Positions 41,996 through 52,953 of a stretch of DNA of 64,000 nt are shown here, one piece after another. The notes beneath the pieces were generated by a model that was not told the origin of the DNA, did not search any database, and was given only the letters and a program-made list of their open reading frames with translations. The DNA is from Deinococcus arboris. GTDB taxonomy: Bacteria > Deinococcota > Deinococci > Deinococcales > Deinococcaceae. The translations under genes were made by a program, and so were the position numbers. Each line of letters starts with the position of its first letter. Positions within the stretch are counted from its first letter, which is position 1. The DNA is taken from positions 1 to 64,000 of the forward strand of contig NZ_WQLB01000002.1 of the NCBI RefSeq assembly GCF_009755355.1, read 5' to 3'.

Positions 41996-42559
41996 ATGCC
42001 CCGCACCCTGCACCTCATCAAGCATGGCAAGCCGCACCTGGACCCAGACGTGCCGGCCCACGACTGGCGCCTGGCCGACGACGCGCTGGTGGCCCTGCCT
42101 GCCCTCTTGGCGGCCCTGAGCCCGCGTCCTGATCTTGTCGTGTGCAGCATGGAGCCCAAGGCCCAGGCCACCGCGCAGGGTCTGGCGGCGGTGCTGGGCG
42201 TGCCGCTGCGTCCCATGCTGGGCCTGCACGAACAGCTGCGCTACACCGCGCCCTGGCGCCCTGACCCGGCTGACTTTCAGGCGGACCTGCGCCGCTTCTT
42301 TGACCAGCCGGAGCAGGTGGTCAGCGGCGAGGAAAGTGCCCAGGACGCCCGAGTACGCTTTGGCAACGCGGTGGGCGCCGTCATGCAGGTCAACCCTCAG
42401 GACACCGTGGCGGTGGTGGCGCACGGCACGGTGATCAGCCTGCTGGTCGCCCACTTGACCGGGCAGGCTCCCTATGAGTTGTGGCGTTCCCTGCCGCTGC
42501 TGGGCCACCTCACCCTGACCTGGGAACCCGGCCCGCCCAACCTGCGTAAGCGCCTGTAG
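41996..42559 (+). CDS. histidine phosphatase superfamily protein
   Basis: A 187-residue phosphoglycerate-mutase-like protein. The N-terminal catalytic motif reads LIKHGKP (7-13), with Lys in place of the usual Arg of RHG. The second histidine is in [13 protein letters not shown]. Loss of the Arg may alter activity, but KHG variants are known among divergent members. Substrate unknown. It is followed 16 nt later by the SPFH gene. Confidence 0.8.
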   Translation: MPRTLHLIKHGKPHLDPDVPAHDWRLADDALVALPALLAALSPRPDLVVCSMEPKAQATAQGLAAVLGVPLRPMLGLHEQLRYTAPWRPDPADFQADLRRFFDQPEQVVSGEESAQDARVRFGNAVGAVMQVNPQDTVAVVAHGTVISLLVAHLTGQAPYELWRSLPLLGHLTLTWEPGPPNLRKRL

Positions 42560-42575
42560 CCACAGGAGGCCAGGA

Positions 42576-43496
42576 ATGGGATTTACGATTTTTGTCAGTG
42601 TGTTGTTGCTGCTGGTGCTGGTCACGCTGTTCGCCGGAGTCAAGAGTGTGCCGCAGGGGTCGCAGTGGACCCAGGAGCGGTTCGGCAAGTTTCAGCGCAC
42701 CCTCAAGCCGGGCCTGAACCTCATCATCCCGTACATTGACCGAATTGGGCGCCGGGTCAACATGATGGAGCAGGTGCTGGACGTGCCCAGCCAGGAAGTG
42801 ATTACCAAGGACAACGCGCTGGTCACCGTGGACGGCGTGGTGTTCTATCAGGTGCTGGACGCCGCCAAGGCCAGCTACGAGGTCAGTAACCTCGAACTGG
42901 CGATTCTGAACCTCACCATGACCAACATCCGCACGGTGATGGGCAGCATGGACCTGGACGAGCTGCTAAGTAACCGCGACCAGATCAATGCCCGCCTGCT
43001 GACGGTTGTGGATGAGGCCACCGAGCCGTGGGGGGTCAAGGCCACCCGTATTGAGGTCAAGGACATCAAGCCGCCCGCCGACCTGGTCGCCAGCATGGCC
43101 CGCCAGATGAAGGCCGAGCGCGAGAAGCGCGCCAACATTCTGGACGCCGAGGGTTTCCGTCAGGCCGCCATTCTGAAGGCCGAGGGCGAGAAGCAAGCCG
43201 AGATTCTGTCAGCCGAAGGTCGCCGTCAGGCCGCCTTTCTGGAAGCCGAGGCCCGTGAACGTGCCGCCCAGGCCGAAGCCGAGGCCACCCGCCTGGTCAG
43301 TGACGCCATCTCGGCGGGCAACGTGCAGGCCATCAATTACTTCGTGGCGCAGCGCTACGTGGACGCCCTGCGGGACGTGGCCACCGCGCCCAACCAGAAA
43401 ACCCTGATTCTGCCGGTGGAGGCCACGAGCGTGCTGGGCAGCCTGCAAGGGATTGCCGAGGTGGCACGCGAGGCCTTTGGCGGGCGCAAGGGGTAA
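42576..43496 (+). CDS. SPFH/Band 7 (stomatin/QmcA-like) membrane protein
   Basis: A 306-residue stomatin-like protein. One N-terminal membrane segment (3-24), Band 7 domain ([16 protein letters not shown] to about 180 with [13 protein letters not shown] and EVKDIKPP), then an Ala/Glu-rich coiled coil ([18 protein letters not shown]) and a C-terminal hydrophobic patch. It forms large membrane rings that organise proteases or microdomains, normally with NfeD, encoded next. Confidence 0.93.
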   Translation: MGFTIFVSVLLLLVLVTLFAGVKSVPQGSQWTQERFGKFQRTLKPGLNLIIPYIDRIGRRVNMMEQVLDVPSQEVITKDNALVTVDGVVFYQVLDAAKASYEVSNLELAILNLTMTNIRTVMGSMDLDELLSNRDQINARLLTVVDEATEPWGVKATRIEVKDIKPPADLVASMARQMKAEREKRANILDAEGFRQAAILKAEGEKQAEILSAEGRRQAAFLEAEARERAAQAEAEATRLVSDAISAGNVQAINYFVAQRYVDALRDVATAPNQKTLILPVEATSVLGSLQGIAEVAREAFGGRKG

Positions 43497-43501
43497 GCGG
43501 C

Positions 43502-43969
43502 GTGGACTGGCTGCCAAGTTGGGAGCGCCTGCAGTCCTGGCACTGGTGGGTGCTGGGCGCCCTGCTGCTGGTGCTGGAGGTCGCGGCGCCTGGCATCTTC
43601 TTCGTGTGGCTGGCGCTGGCGGCCTTTGCGCTGGGCCTGCTGGTGTTTTTGTTGCCGCTGCCTGTGGCGGTGCAGCTGCTGCTGTTCGCCGTGCTGAGCG
43701 TGGCAGCGGTGGTGCTGGGCCGCCGCTACCTCTCGCGTGTGCTGCCCGATTCGCCCGAGTCGGGGCGCATCAACCAGGGGTCGCACCGGCTGGTGGGGCA
43801 GACCGTGACCGTGACCCGCGCCATCCAGAACGGAACTGGGCGTGTCCGTGTGGGCGACGGCGAGTGGCGGGCCACCGGCCCGGATACGCCGCAAGGCGCG
43901 CGGGTGGTCGTGGTGGCTGCGGACGGCGCCACCCTGCATGTCCGTGAAGTGAGCGGCACCTGGACGTGA
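43502..43969 (+). CDS. NfeD family protein
   Basis: A 155-residue short NfeD: two membrane segments (about 15-45 and 50-72) and a C-terminal OB-fold (LVGQTVTVTRAIQNGTGRVRVGDGEWRA). It partners the SPFH protein encoded 5 nt upstream. Start is GTG 43502. Confidence 0.92.
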   Translation: MDWLPSWERLQSWHWWVLGALLLVLEVAAPGIFFVWLALAAFALGLLVFLLPLPVAVQLLLFAVLSVAAVVLGRRYLSRVLPDSPESGRINQGSHRLVGQTVTVTRAIQNGTGRVRVGDGEWRATGPDTPQGARVVVVAADGATLHVREVSGTWT

Positions 43970-43992
43970 GGGGTGAAGTGGAGGATCAACAG

Positions 43993-44032
43993 CGTGGAGC
44001 GTGGTCTGACACTTGACCACGCTCCACGTTTT
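43993..44032 (+). terminator. terminator of the SPFH-nfeD operon
   Basis: CGTGGAGCGTGGTC (43993-44006) pairs with GACCACGCTCCACG (44015-44028), followed by TTTT. Convergent with the next gene. Confidence 0.88.
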
Positions 44033-44618
44033 ACGGTCGTTGTCGGGGATACAGCCAGCCGCGCAGCGCCCGCGACAGCAGGGGCAGCACCGGCCAGTTC
44101 AGAAACAGGGTCGCCAGAAAGGCCGACGGCAGAATGGCCGCCCACCAGGGCCAGCCGCGTGTGAAGAAGCCGCAGAGGTACGTGAACAGCAGAATCAAGG
44201 GGTACACGCCCACAAATCCCACCAGCACGTTTTTCCACAGGGGCGGCGCGGGGGTTCTAGCGGGCCGATCAAACCATGCTTCCAGCCCGCGGGCCTCGCG
44301 GTAGTCCACGTCGGACGCCGTCAGGTCAGGCAGTTCTCGCAGCGCCGCCGCGTAGGCTGGGTTGATGCGCCAGGCGTCCAGCGCCTCCTGCGAGGCAAAA
44401 CGCAACAGGGTGATGTATTCGGGCACCGGGCCGGACGGGTCACGCAGGACATGCAGGCCCAGAAAGCCGCTGTGTTCGGCCAGCAGCGCATGAACCCGCC
44501 GCGCCCAGAGTTCGTAGGCGTCCACCCGTGAGGGGCGCACGCGCTCAGTGATGACCAGCGTGACGCCCTCGGGGGCCGCCGAACTGGGCGACGGAACAGT
44601 CATGGGGGCTTGGGTCAA
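44031..44618 (-). CDS. antibiotic biosynthesis monooxygenase-domain membrane protein
   Basis: A 195-residue protein. Residues about 20-105 form an ABM/dimeric alpha-beta barrel domain (VTLVITERVRPSRVDAYELW, FLGLHVLRDP, YITLLRFASQEALDAW). Two membrane segments follow (about 128-150 and 155-180). The family with this membrane tail is widespread; role unknown. ATG 44618 is the only good start. Confidence 0.85.
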   Translation of the reverse strand: MTQAPMTVPSPSSAAPEGVTLVITERVRPSRVDAYELWARRVHALLAEHSGFLGLHVLRDPSGPVPEYITLLRFASQEALDAWRINPAYAAALRELPDLTASDVDYREARGLEAWFDRPARTPAPPLWKNVLVGFVGVYPLILLFTYLCGFFTRGWPWWAAILPSAFLATLFLNWPVLPLLSRALRGWLYPRQRP

Positions 44619-44645
44619 GAGCAGTTCACCTCCAGTGAAACGGAC

Positions 44646-44673
44646 AGCCCCCCTTCCGCGAAGAAGGGGGGCT
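44646..44673 (-). terminator. rplM-rpsI terminator
   Basis: On the minus strand AGCCCCCCTTC pairs with GAAGGGGGGCT, beginning 14 nt after the rpsI stop. Confidence 0.8.
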
Positions 44674-44686
44674 GAAGCGGGAAAGG

Positions 44687-45087
<401 letters not shown>

Positions 45088-45088
<1 letters not shown>

Positions 45089-45519
45089 TATTTGACCTCG
45101 AGCGTCTGGGGCTTCTGAGCCGCGTGGGGGTGCGTCTGGCCAGCGTAGACCTTCAGGCGGCTGTGCATGGCGCGGCCCTGACGGCCCTTGGGCAGCATGC
45201 CAAACACGGCGTGTTCGATGACGCGCTCGGGGTGCTTGGCCAGCGCCTGACGGGCGGTTTCAGTCTTCAGGCCACCCTGGTAACCGGTGTAGCGGGTGTA
45301 GACCTTGCCGTCCAGCTTGTTGCCCGTCAGCGCGACCTGGGAAGCGTTCAGGACCACCACGAAGTCACCCTGAATCATGTTGGGGGTGAAGTCGGGGCGG
45401 TGCTTGCCACGGATGCGGCTGGCGATCAGGGTCGCAAGGCGGCCCAGGGGCACGTTGGCTGCGTCCACGACGACCCAGTTCTGCTCGTCATTTTTGGGGA
45501 TGTAGGTTTTCACCGTCAA
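45088..45519 (-). CDS. rplM: 50S ribosomal protein L13
   Basis: A 143-residue L13, an early 50S assembly protein. Conserved [59 protein letters not shown]. First gene of rplM-rpsI. A possible promoter on the minus strand is TTGCCC about 16 bp from GATACC near 45643-45670, weakly supported. Confidence 0.98.
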
Positions 45520-45742
45520 ACTCCGTACAAAGGGGGATTTGGCTGCGACACGCCCCGCTGTTTCGGGGGAGAAACCTGTGCGTGCGTGTCCGGGTGCCTC
45601 CCGGTCGCCCCGCGCTCTACCAAGCGCAAGACACTAAAGGCCAAGGTATCAGAAATGGGGGAGTGTGGGCAAGAGCCGCTGTATCCGCCGCGCTCTGCTG
45701 AATTTCATCCAGCAAGACGCTGAATGGAGTTGGAGTTTGTAT

Positions 45743-46153
45743 TCAGTCCTCTTGGCGAGGCCAGAGCCGTTCTGGGGCCTGGGAAAGTTGCCACTCGGCG
45801 TATTCCTTAGGTGGTGCGCCGATATCACAGATATGCTCTGCCTGAAAAGGGACTTCGGCACCAAAGACGAGGTAGTGATCTGGCCGAGTCGAGGCCGGCT
45901 GAGAGTCCAGAATTCCGATGTAGCCCGTGCTGGTGCGTCCGGCCACGATGACCCACATGCGTTCTGTACCGATCTCGTGGGCGCCAGTCTCAGTTTGAAC
46001 AAGAATATCGAACAGCAACTTTGCCGCCTGACCCCGCTGCAAATTCTGCCGTTCTGCCTCGGGTGGCAGCCAGAATGTTGCGGGTGAGGCCTGATGCTTC
46101 TGCTCTGCCGACACCAGTTCAAAGCTGTCGCGATCAAGAGCGGGCAATCTCAC
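45743..46153 (-). CDS. hypothetical protein coupled to aroQ
   Basis: A 136-residue soluble protein. The pattern TFWLPPEAERQNLQRGQAAKLLFDI, ERMWVIV and YIGILDSQP resembles DUF2314-like small regulatory or immunity proteins; this is a guess from pattern. GTG 46153 overlaps the aroQ stop (GTGA), so it is translationally coupled to the last shikimate gene. A competing frame at 45649-46137 lacks protein-like composition. Confidence 0.65.
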   Translation of the reverse strand: MRLPALDRDSFELVSAEQKHQASPATFWLPPEAERQNLQRGQAAKLLFDILVQTETGAHEIGTERMWVIVAGRTSTGYIGILDSQPASTRPDHYLVFGAEVPFQAEHICDIGAPPKEYAEWQLSQAPERLWPRQED

Positions 46154-46581
46154 GCTCTGTCCTCTACCAGCGCTTCCATGCCCAGCCGGTAACCCAGGAA
46201 GCCCAGGCCGCTGATTTTGCCCCGGCACACGGCGGCAGTCACACTTTTATGCCGGAATTCCTCGCGCGCGTCCACGTTGCTGATATGAACCTCGACCACC
46301 GGCACACTTTGCCCGGCAATGGCGTCGCGCAGGGCGTAGGAGTAATGCGTCAGGGCGCCGGGGTTGATGACAATGCCTGTAAAGCCGTGCTCCTGGGCGT
46401 CCTGCACCCACTCGACCAGCTGGCCCTCGTAGTTGCTCTGACGGCAGGTCACCGACTCGCCCAGTTCGGCGCCCCAGGCCTCGCACTGCCGTTCCAGGTC
46501 TTCCAGGGTGTGCGAGCCATACACCCCCGGTTCACGCAGGCCGAGGCGGTTGAGGTTGGGGCCGTTCAGAACGAGCAGCAT
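46150..46581 (-). CDS. aroQ: 3-dehydroquinate dehydratase, type II
   Basis: A 143-residue dodecameric dehydroquinase: LVLNGPNLNRLGLREPGVYG (3-22) carries the catalytic tyrosine, QSNYEGQLVEW, INPGALTHYSYALRDA, VEVHISNVDAREEFRHKS with the catalytic His. It converts 3-dehydroquinate to 3-dehydroshikimate. A TACCTT hexamer sits 6 nt before ATG, so it may have its own promoter within the aro cluster. Confidence 0.96.
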   Translation of the reverse strand: MLLVLNGPNLNRLGLREPGVYGSHTLEDLERQCEAWGAELGESVTCRQSNYEGQLVEWVQDAQEHGFTGIVINPGALTHYSYALRDAIAGQSVPVVEVHISNVDAREEFRHKSVTAAVCRGKISGLGFLGYRLGMEALVEDRA

Positions 46582-46587
46582 GCAAAG

Positions 46588-46593
46588 AAGGTA
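46588..46593 (-). promoter_or_regulatory. -10 element of aroQ (TACCTT), leaderless-type
   Basis: TACCTT, CTTTGC, then ATG 46581 on the minus strand. Confidence 0.45.
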
Positions 46594-46660
46594 GCAGTGG
46601 GCGGGGGCCGGCACGCGGGACAAGAGGAGGGGTTGGTTAGCTCTCTGCGCGCCCGGCCGC

Positions 46661-47704
46661 CTATAGCCCACGTACCTCTGCCTGCCACCCTTCAAACTCG
46701 GCACGCAGGACAGGTTCAGGCACCCGCCCCAGATACGGCTGGGCCAGGTCTCGCAGCAGGACAAAGCGCACGCCATCGGCATCTGCCTTTTTGTCGCGGG
46801 CCATGTAAGGGGCTGCGTCGTCATAGGTCAGGGGAGGCAGGGGAGCAGGCCGCTGCCAGCGCAGGAAGGTCAGGGTGTGCTCCGTCAGGTCAGCGCCGCC
46901 CAGCGCGCGTGACAGCCGCGCCGCGTAGTGCATCCCGTACCCCACCGCCTCGCCGTGAGAGATGGCGTGGTGGGTTACGGCTTCCAGCGCGTGGGCCAGC
47001 GTGTGCCCAAAGTTGAGGAAGGCCCGCTCACCCTTCTCGGTCAGGTCGCGCGTGACGACCCCGGCCTTAACGGCGATAGCGTCGGCCACAGTGCCTTCCA
47101 GGGTGGGTCCGCCGGCATGAAAGTCTGGGCTGGTCACGCGGCCCAGCAGGGAGGGGTCGGCAATCAGGCCGTGCTTGTAAGCTTCGGCGGCGCCTTCGCG
47201 GAACACCGCGCTGGGCAGAGTCGCCAGCGTGTCGGTGTCGCACCACACCGCCTGGGGCGGCCAGAAAGCCCCCACCAGGTTCTTGCCTTCAGGGAGATTC
47301 ACGCCGGTTTTGCCGCCTACTGCGGCGTCCACCATGCCCAGCAGGGTCGTGGGCACCGTGTAGAACGCCACGCCGCGCAGGTAGCTGGCGGCCGCAAAGC
47401 CAGCCAGGTCGGTGGCCGCGCCGCCGCCCAGCCCCACCACGGCGCCGTCGCGGGGGATGTTGGCGGCGGCCAGCGTCGAGAGCACCCCCGCCAGCACCGT
47501 CAGCGTCTTGCAGTCGTCGCGGGCAGGCACGGGAATGGTGACCACGGGCTGCACACTGGCCTGCACCTGCGCCACAAACGCAGGCGGTAGGTCTTCGGGA
47601 TGAATCAGGGCCACGTGGCGGTGGGGAACATGCAGCTGGCCGAGGAGACCTGCCCCGACCGTGACCCTGTAGGACGCGCCGCCTCCAACCTCAATCTGCC
47701 GCAC
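46661..47704 (-). CDS. aroB: 3-dehydroquinate synthase
   Basis: A 347-residue NAD- and metal-dependent enzyme converting DAHP to 3-dehydroquinate. Motifs: [21 protein letters not shown] (NAD site), [29 protein letters not shown], and metal ligands in [12 protein letters not shown] and [12 protein letters not shown] 47704 overlaps the aroK stop by 14 nt. Confidence 0.96.
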   Translation of the reverse strand: MRQIEVGGGASYRVTVGAGLLGQLHVPHRHVALIHPEDLPPAFVAQVQASVQPVVTIPVPARDDCKTLTVLAGVLSTLAAANIPRDGAVVGLGGGAATDLAGFAAASYLRGVAFYTVPTTLLGMVDAAVGGKTGVNLPEGKNLVGAFWPPQAVWCDTDTLATLPSAVFREGAAEAYKHGLIADPSLLGRVTSPDFHAGGPTLEGTVADAIAVKAGVVTRDLTEKGERAFLNFGHTLAHALEAVTHHAISHGEAVGYGMHYAARLSRALGGADLTEHTLTFLRWQRPAPLPPLTYDDAAPYMARDKKADADGVRFVLLRDLAQPYLGRVPEPVLRAEFEGWQAEVRGL

Positions 47705-48281
47705 GTTCCCCCAGGTCGGCGCCGCTGGCCCAGGCATGCTGCACATCGGCCCAGGCCCACAGGCGCTCGATGATTTCTTCCACGATTTCCTCGCTGGGGC
47801 GGCCGTCGCTGTGGACATGAATGGTGCCCTGGCGGTAGACGGGTTCGCGCTCGTCCATCAGGGTGCGAATCTGGCCTAAGGGATCCTCGACGCGCAGCAG
47901 CGGGCGGTCGCTGTGCTTGGTGCGCTGATAGACCGTTTCGGGGCTGGCCCACAGCACCACCACAGGGCCGCGTTCAAGGAGGGTGCCCCGGTTGTCCTCG
48001 TTGATGAATGTGCCGCCCCCCAGGCTGATGACCGCGTGTTCCAGCCGGGTCACGCGCTGAACGACCTCGTGTTCGCAGGCGCGGAAGTAGCCTTCGCCTT
48101 CCTGGGCAAAGACTTCGGGAATGCTTTTGCCGACCACGCGGGTAATCAGCTTGTCCGTGTCCACGAAATGCAGGGCCAGGGCGCGCGACAGTTCCCAGCC
48201 GATGCGACTTTTGCCTGTGCCCATGAACCCCGCCAGCGCCACCCACGACACCGGGCGCTCGATGAGGCCGGAACTGAACAT
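47691..48281 (-). CDS. aroK: shikimate kinase
   Basis: A 196-residue P-loop kinase phosphorylating shikimate. P-loop GFMGTGKS (18-25), shikimate-binding [15 protein letters not shown], and [12 protein letters not shown]; the lid SDRPLL follows. ATG 48281 has TACACT 7 nt upstream. Coding-like sequence continues in frame upstream of it to about 48472, so a longer N-terminus or separate small peptide cannot be ruled out. Confidence 0.93.
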   Translation of the reverse strand: MFSSGLIERPVSWVALAGFMGTGKSRIGWELSRALALHFVDTDKLITRVVGKSIPEVFAQEGEGYFRACEHEVVQRVTRLEHAVISLGGGTFINEDNRGTLLERGPVVVLWASPETVYQRTKHSDRPLLRVEDPLGQIRTLMDEREPVYRQGTIHVHSDGRPSEEIVEEIIERLWAWADVQHAWASGADLGERAAD

Positions 48282-48288
48282 GGAGGAC

Positions 48289-48294
48289 AGTGTA
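48289..48294 (-). promoter_or_regulatory. -10 element of aroK (TACACT), leaderless-type
   Basis: TACACT, GTCCTCC, then ATG 48281 on the minus strand. Confidence 0.5.
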
Positions 48295-48477
48295 CGGCAG
48301 TCCTCTGAACTTCGATTGAAGCCTCTGTCATAACGTCCGCCGGCCTGGAGGGGCACGAACGGCGCTGCCGTGCCCTGCGCCCGGCCCTCTTCTTCCTGAA
48401 GTTCAGCGCGCAGGGCCGCGTCCAACTCTCTGCGGAAGTCGTGCGGGGCGCCTCCCGCCGGGTCGCTCAGCACCGGC

Positions 48478-49626
<1,149 letters not shown>

Positions 49627-49633
49627 GAGGCCG

Positions 49634-49639
49634 ACTGTA
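49634..49639 (-). promoter_or_regulatory. -10 element of aroC (TACAGT), leaderless-type
   Basis: TACAGT, CGGCCTC, then ATG 49626 on the minus strand. Confidence 0.5.
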
Positions 49640-49671
49640 GCGTGCGCCGCAGTTAAGGCGTCCAACCTGCA

Positions 49672-49703
49672 CAAACAAACGCCCCCAGCTAAGGCCAGGG
49701 GCG
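49672..49703 (-). terminator. pil operon terminator
   Basis: On the minus strand CGCCCC pairs with GGGGCG around the AGCT-containing loop and is followed by TTTGTTTG. It separates pilQ from aroC. Confidence 0.75.
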
Positions 49704-49719
49704 CAGATAACACCTGGAT

Positions 49720-51729
49720 TTAACGGACGACGTTGCCAGTGATCACCACCAGGAGTTGGGTCTGCTCCCGAGTTGTGCTCTGGTTGCCAAACAGGGCGCC
49801 AATGACCGGGATGCTGGACAGGAAGGGGACGCCGCCGTTGGTGGTGGCTTCCCGGTTCGACAGCAGCCCGCTCAGCATTAAGGTCTCGCCACTCTTAAAG
49901 GTGAGGGTGGTTTGGGCTTCGCTGTTGGCAAAGTCAATCAGGTTGGGTAGGGAACTGGCGGTAATTGCCGTTCTGGGGTTGTTGACCTGCCCACGCACCC
50001 GCAGCGTAATGGTGCCGTCAGGGGCCACCTGCGGGCTGAAGAAATCCAGATTCACGCCGTAGTCAATCTGCTTCTGAATGGCTTGACCATCACCAACGGC
50101 TGGAATGTTGATTTCCAGGCGTCCCCCGCTCTTGATGCTTGCGGCGGCGGTGCTTGACGCATTCTGCGTGTCTGTCGAGCTGCCCAGCGAACGCTGACCG
50201 CTCTGCATGGTAATGCTGCCGTCATACACACTCTTGCTCAGGCCCTGGGTTTGCAGGGTATTCAGTGTAGCGCCCAGGTTAAAGCCAATCAGGCTCTGGG
50301 TTGGGTCAAAGGAGGCGGCCAGGCCAGCGCCGCCACTGCTGGACACCGTGAAGCCGCCAAAACCCGCCCGCAGATTGACCCCCAGGCTACGTGCGGCGCG
50401 TTCAGTAATTTCCTGAATACGCACTTGCACGTTGATTTGCGGGACCCGCTGGTCCAGTTGTGGAATCAGCTCGGCGATCTGGGTGACCTGCTCAGTTGTG
50501 CCGCGCACAATCAGGCTGTTGGTGCGCTTATCAGCAATGATGGTCGCGGTGTTGGTCTGCGGCGTGGCGGTGGGGGTGCTGGTTGTTGGGCCAGCTGCTG
50601 GGGCTGAAGTGACCGAAATGCTGGTGCTGGTGCCGCTGGAGGTTGTGGTGGCAGATGGTGTGGTGCTCCCTGCCCCTGACGTGACCTCGCGCGCCAGTGT
50701 GCCTTCCAGTGTCGCTTTGACTTCCTCGGCGCTCGCGTTAATCAGGGTAAAGACGCGCTGGGTAATCTGGGCGCTCGTGACGGCCGGCGCAGCCCGGTCG
50801 ACCTGACCCAGGAGCGTGAGGGCGGCGTCCAGCTGGTTTTGCGGCCCCGTAATCACCAGTTGCCCGGTCTGACCCACCGGCGTGACTTTCAGCCCTGGGT
50901 ACTGCGCAGCCAGCAGGCCCGTGATATCGGCCTGGGCGCCGCGCACGGCATAGACACGCTGCACCGTCTGCGTTTCGGCTGAAGGGGTTGCGCCTGTGGT
51001 CGTCGCTGTCGTGCTGTCGAGCTGCGCCAGCAGGCGCGTGACCTCGGCCACCTCGCGGTTGGTGCCGCGCACAATCACGGCGTTGCTGCGAATGTCCGGC
51101 ACGATGCGCAGCGTGACCGAATCCAGTTTCACGTCTACCAGACTGCGGGTTACGCCGACTGTGTTGCCCTGGGCGTCGCGCTGCGGGGTCTCGCTGTAGG
51201 TGGGGGTGCCAAAAAACAGCTTGACCTGTTGTGTGGCCTGGGTGGCGTCGGCATTGCGCAGGGTCACCGTACGCTGAATCGGCGTGTTGCTGACGCGTAG
51301 CACGGGTTGGCCGCCGAGTTGCAGCACGTCGTAGCTCAGGCCATACACGTCCATCAGCAGCGGCCAGACCTCGTTAAAGGGCTTGTTCTGGAAGGAGTAC
51401 ACGATGGGCCGGGCCGTGGTGGTCGCTGTGCCAGTCGTGGCCGTTCCCGCCTGGGCCGGCGTGCCCGCAGCGGGCGTGGCCGGGTCGGTCGTGCCGCTGG
51501 CGGCGGCCAGGGTGTCCACATTGGTGTCCAGAATCAGGCCGTAGCCGGCTGACTTGGCCAGGGCGCCCAGCAGGCTGGACAGTGGCCCGCCGTAGCGGCC
51601 AATCTCAATGGTGACGTTGGCGCCCGACAGGGCAGGGTCAGCCGAGGCGGGAACAGCCGGCGTGGTGGTCTGTGCGGCGGCCATGCCCAGTGCGGCAGTC
51701 AGCAGGAGGGATGCGAAGCGTTTAGTCAT
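49720..51729 (-). CDS. pilQ: type IV pilus/competence secretin PilQ
   Basis: A 669-residue outer-membrane secretin. Signal peptide (1-19), several N-domains, with KRTNSLIVRGTTEQVTQIAELI-type repeats, low-complexity Thr/Ala linkers, and the C-terminal secretin domain (VNLRAGFGGF, VAPDGTITLRVRGQVNNP, TTLTFKSGETLMLSGLLSNRE, VPFLSSIPVIGALFG). It forms the pore for pili and DNA uptake. Last gene of pilM-N-O-W-Q. Confidence 0.94.
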   Translation of the reverse strand: MTKRFASLLLTAALGMAAAQTTTPAVPASADPALSGANVTIEIGRYGGPLSSLLGALAKSAGYGLILDTNVDTLAAASGTTDPATPAAGTPAQAGTATTGTATTTARPIVYSFQNKPFNEVWPLLMDVYGLSYDVLQLGGQPVLRVSNTPIQRTVTLRNADATQATQQVKLFFGTPTYSETPQRDAQGNTVGVTRSLVDVKLDSVTLRIVPDIRSNAVIVRGTNREVAEVTRLLAQLDSTTATTTGATPSAETQTVQRVYAVRGAQADITGLLAAQYPGLKVTPVGQTGQLVITGPQNQLDAALTLLGQVDRAAPAVTSAQITQRVFTLINASAEEVKATLEGTLAREVTSGAGSTTPSATTTSSGTSTSISVTSAPAAGPTTSTPTATPQTNTATIIADKRTNSLIVRGTTEQVTQIAELIPQLDQRVPQINVQVRIQEITERAARSLGVNLRAGFGGFTVSSSGGAGLAASFDPTQSLIGFNLGATLNTLQTQGLSKSVYDGSITMQSGQRSLGSSTDTQNASSTAAASIKSGGRLEINIPAVGDGQAIQKQIDYGVNLDFFSPQVAPDGTITLRVRGQVNNPRTAITASSLPNLIDFANSEAQTTLTFKSGETLMLSGLLSNREATTNGGVPFLSSIPVIGALFGNQSTTREQTQLLVVITGNVVR

Positions 51730-51732
51730 GGC

Positions 51733-52953
51733 TCACCTTTTATCCAGTTCGAGTGTGGTCGTGTTGTTGCCCAGGCTGAGGGTGGCGCTTGTGGCCGTGA
51801 CTTCTCTGACGGTCACCTGCGTATCGGGTAGATTCTGGCCCACCGACACGACCACAAAGCCGTCCTTACTGCGGAAGATGGCGGTGTTGACGGGGCCCAG
51901 CACCACCGCGTTAAAGCCCAGCTCCTGCGTCTGCACAAAGCTGTCCAGGGCAGTTGTGGTCGTGGCCGGGGTTGTGCCGGTCCCCGAAGCGGGTGCGGCG
52001 GCCAGGTCGGTAATCACCTGGGGCGTGCTCGGGGTCGGCGTGGCCGTGACGGCTCCTGTGGTGGTGGCGCTGCCCGTGGTCTGTTCACCCGACGCGCCAG
52101 GGGTGCTCGGCACCGCCGCGACTCCTGAGGGCAGGCGCGTCACAGTGGGAACCCGCACGCCAGCGATCGGCGGAGCAGAGGGCGGGGTGGGCGTTGGAGT
52201 GGTGGCCGTCCCACCTGAAGTGGAAGGCACCGAACCAGTGCTGTTTCCACCTGAGGTGCTGGAGCCAGATGTGCCCGGTCCAGTGGCCACTGGCACCTCG
52301 TCGGTGGGGATGGGCGTGACCACCACTGGGCCCGTACCGACAGAAGTTTCTCCATTGCCGCCGGGAATCTGCGAGATCGGGAAAGCGCCTGTATCACTGC
52401 TGCCCGTGTCGCCTGCACTTCCTGGGACAGGGCTGACACCCAGCACGCCGCCCGTGTTGGTGATGGGCTGCACAGGCGCTGGATCAGGCGTGGTCGCCGT
52501 CACGCTCGTATCCGTGGGCAGAGGCGTGGTGGTGGCCGTCCCTGTTCCCCCCTCAGTCGGGGCGAGCGCCAGCGGGCGGAACGGGTTGTTGCCTGGCAGG
52601 GCCGACAGCGCTGTATCAGGATTGATGCCAGCCGGTGCGGGAGACAGGTCGTCTGTGCCCGTCTCGCCGGGGAGGGTCTCGCTGCCCGTGGGGAAGGGCG
52701 GAATCACCTCAACCTCCACCTGACCGTTGCCGCCCACGCCGCTGGTGGTGGGGCCGCTGGGATTGGTGGGGTCTGTGCCGGGCGTCACGGGGACTGTGGT
52801 GCCCGGATCGGTGACTGGCGGCTGGGTGGTCAGCGTGTCGTCGGTCTGACGGTTGCTGGTCAGGATGTACCACAGCCCGATGGCCGCCACCAGCAGCAGC
52901 AGCCCCAGCAGCACCTTCATTTCACGGGTGAGTTTGATGGGCGCGCGCGTCAC
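51733..52953 (-). CDS. pilus assembly protein, PilW/PilP-position, Thr/Pro/Gly-rich
   Basis: A 406-residue protein. One N-terminal membrane segment (13-33), then about 270 residues of Thr/Pro/Gly/Ser-rich low complexity, and a C-terminal beta domain of about 80 residues (ELGFNAVVLGPVNTAIFRSKDGFVVVSVGQNLP). It occupies the slot of Thermus pilW or proteobacterial pilP between pilO and pilQ. GTG 52953 overlaps the pilO stop. Confidence 0.75.
   Translation of the reverse strand: MTRAPIKLTREMKVLLGLLLLVAAIGLWYILTSNRQTDDTLTTQPPVTDPGTTVPVTPGTDPTNPSGPTTSGVGGNGQVEVEVIPPFPTGSETLPGETGTDDLSPAPAGINPDTALSALPGNNPFRPLALAPTEGGTGTATTTPLPTDTSVTATTPDPAPVQPITNTGGVLGVSPVPGSAGDTGSSDTGAFPISQIPGGNGETSVGTGPVVVTPIPTDEVPVATGPGTSGSSTSGGNSTGSVPSTSGGTATTPTPTPPSAPPIAGVRVPTVTRLPSGVAAVPSTPGASGEQTTGSATTTGAVTATPTPSTPQVITDLAAAPASGTGTTPATTTTALDSFVQTQELGFNAVVLGPVNTAIFRSKDGFVVVSVGQNLPDTQVTVREVTATSATLSLGNNTTTLELDKR

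Noticed and set aside
45649..46137. 162-codon minus-strand frame overlapping 45743-46153
   Set aside because: Ser/Arg/Cys-rich shadow; the alternative frame is protein-like and coupled to aroQ.
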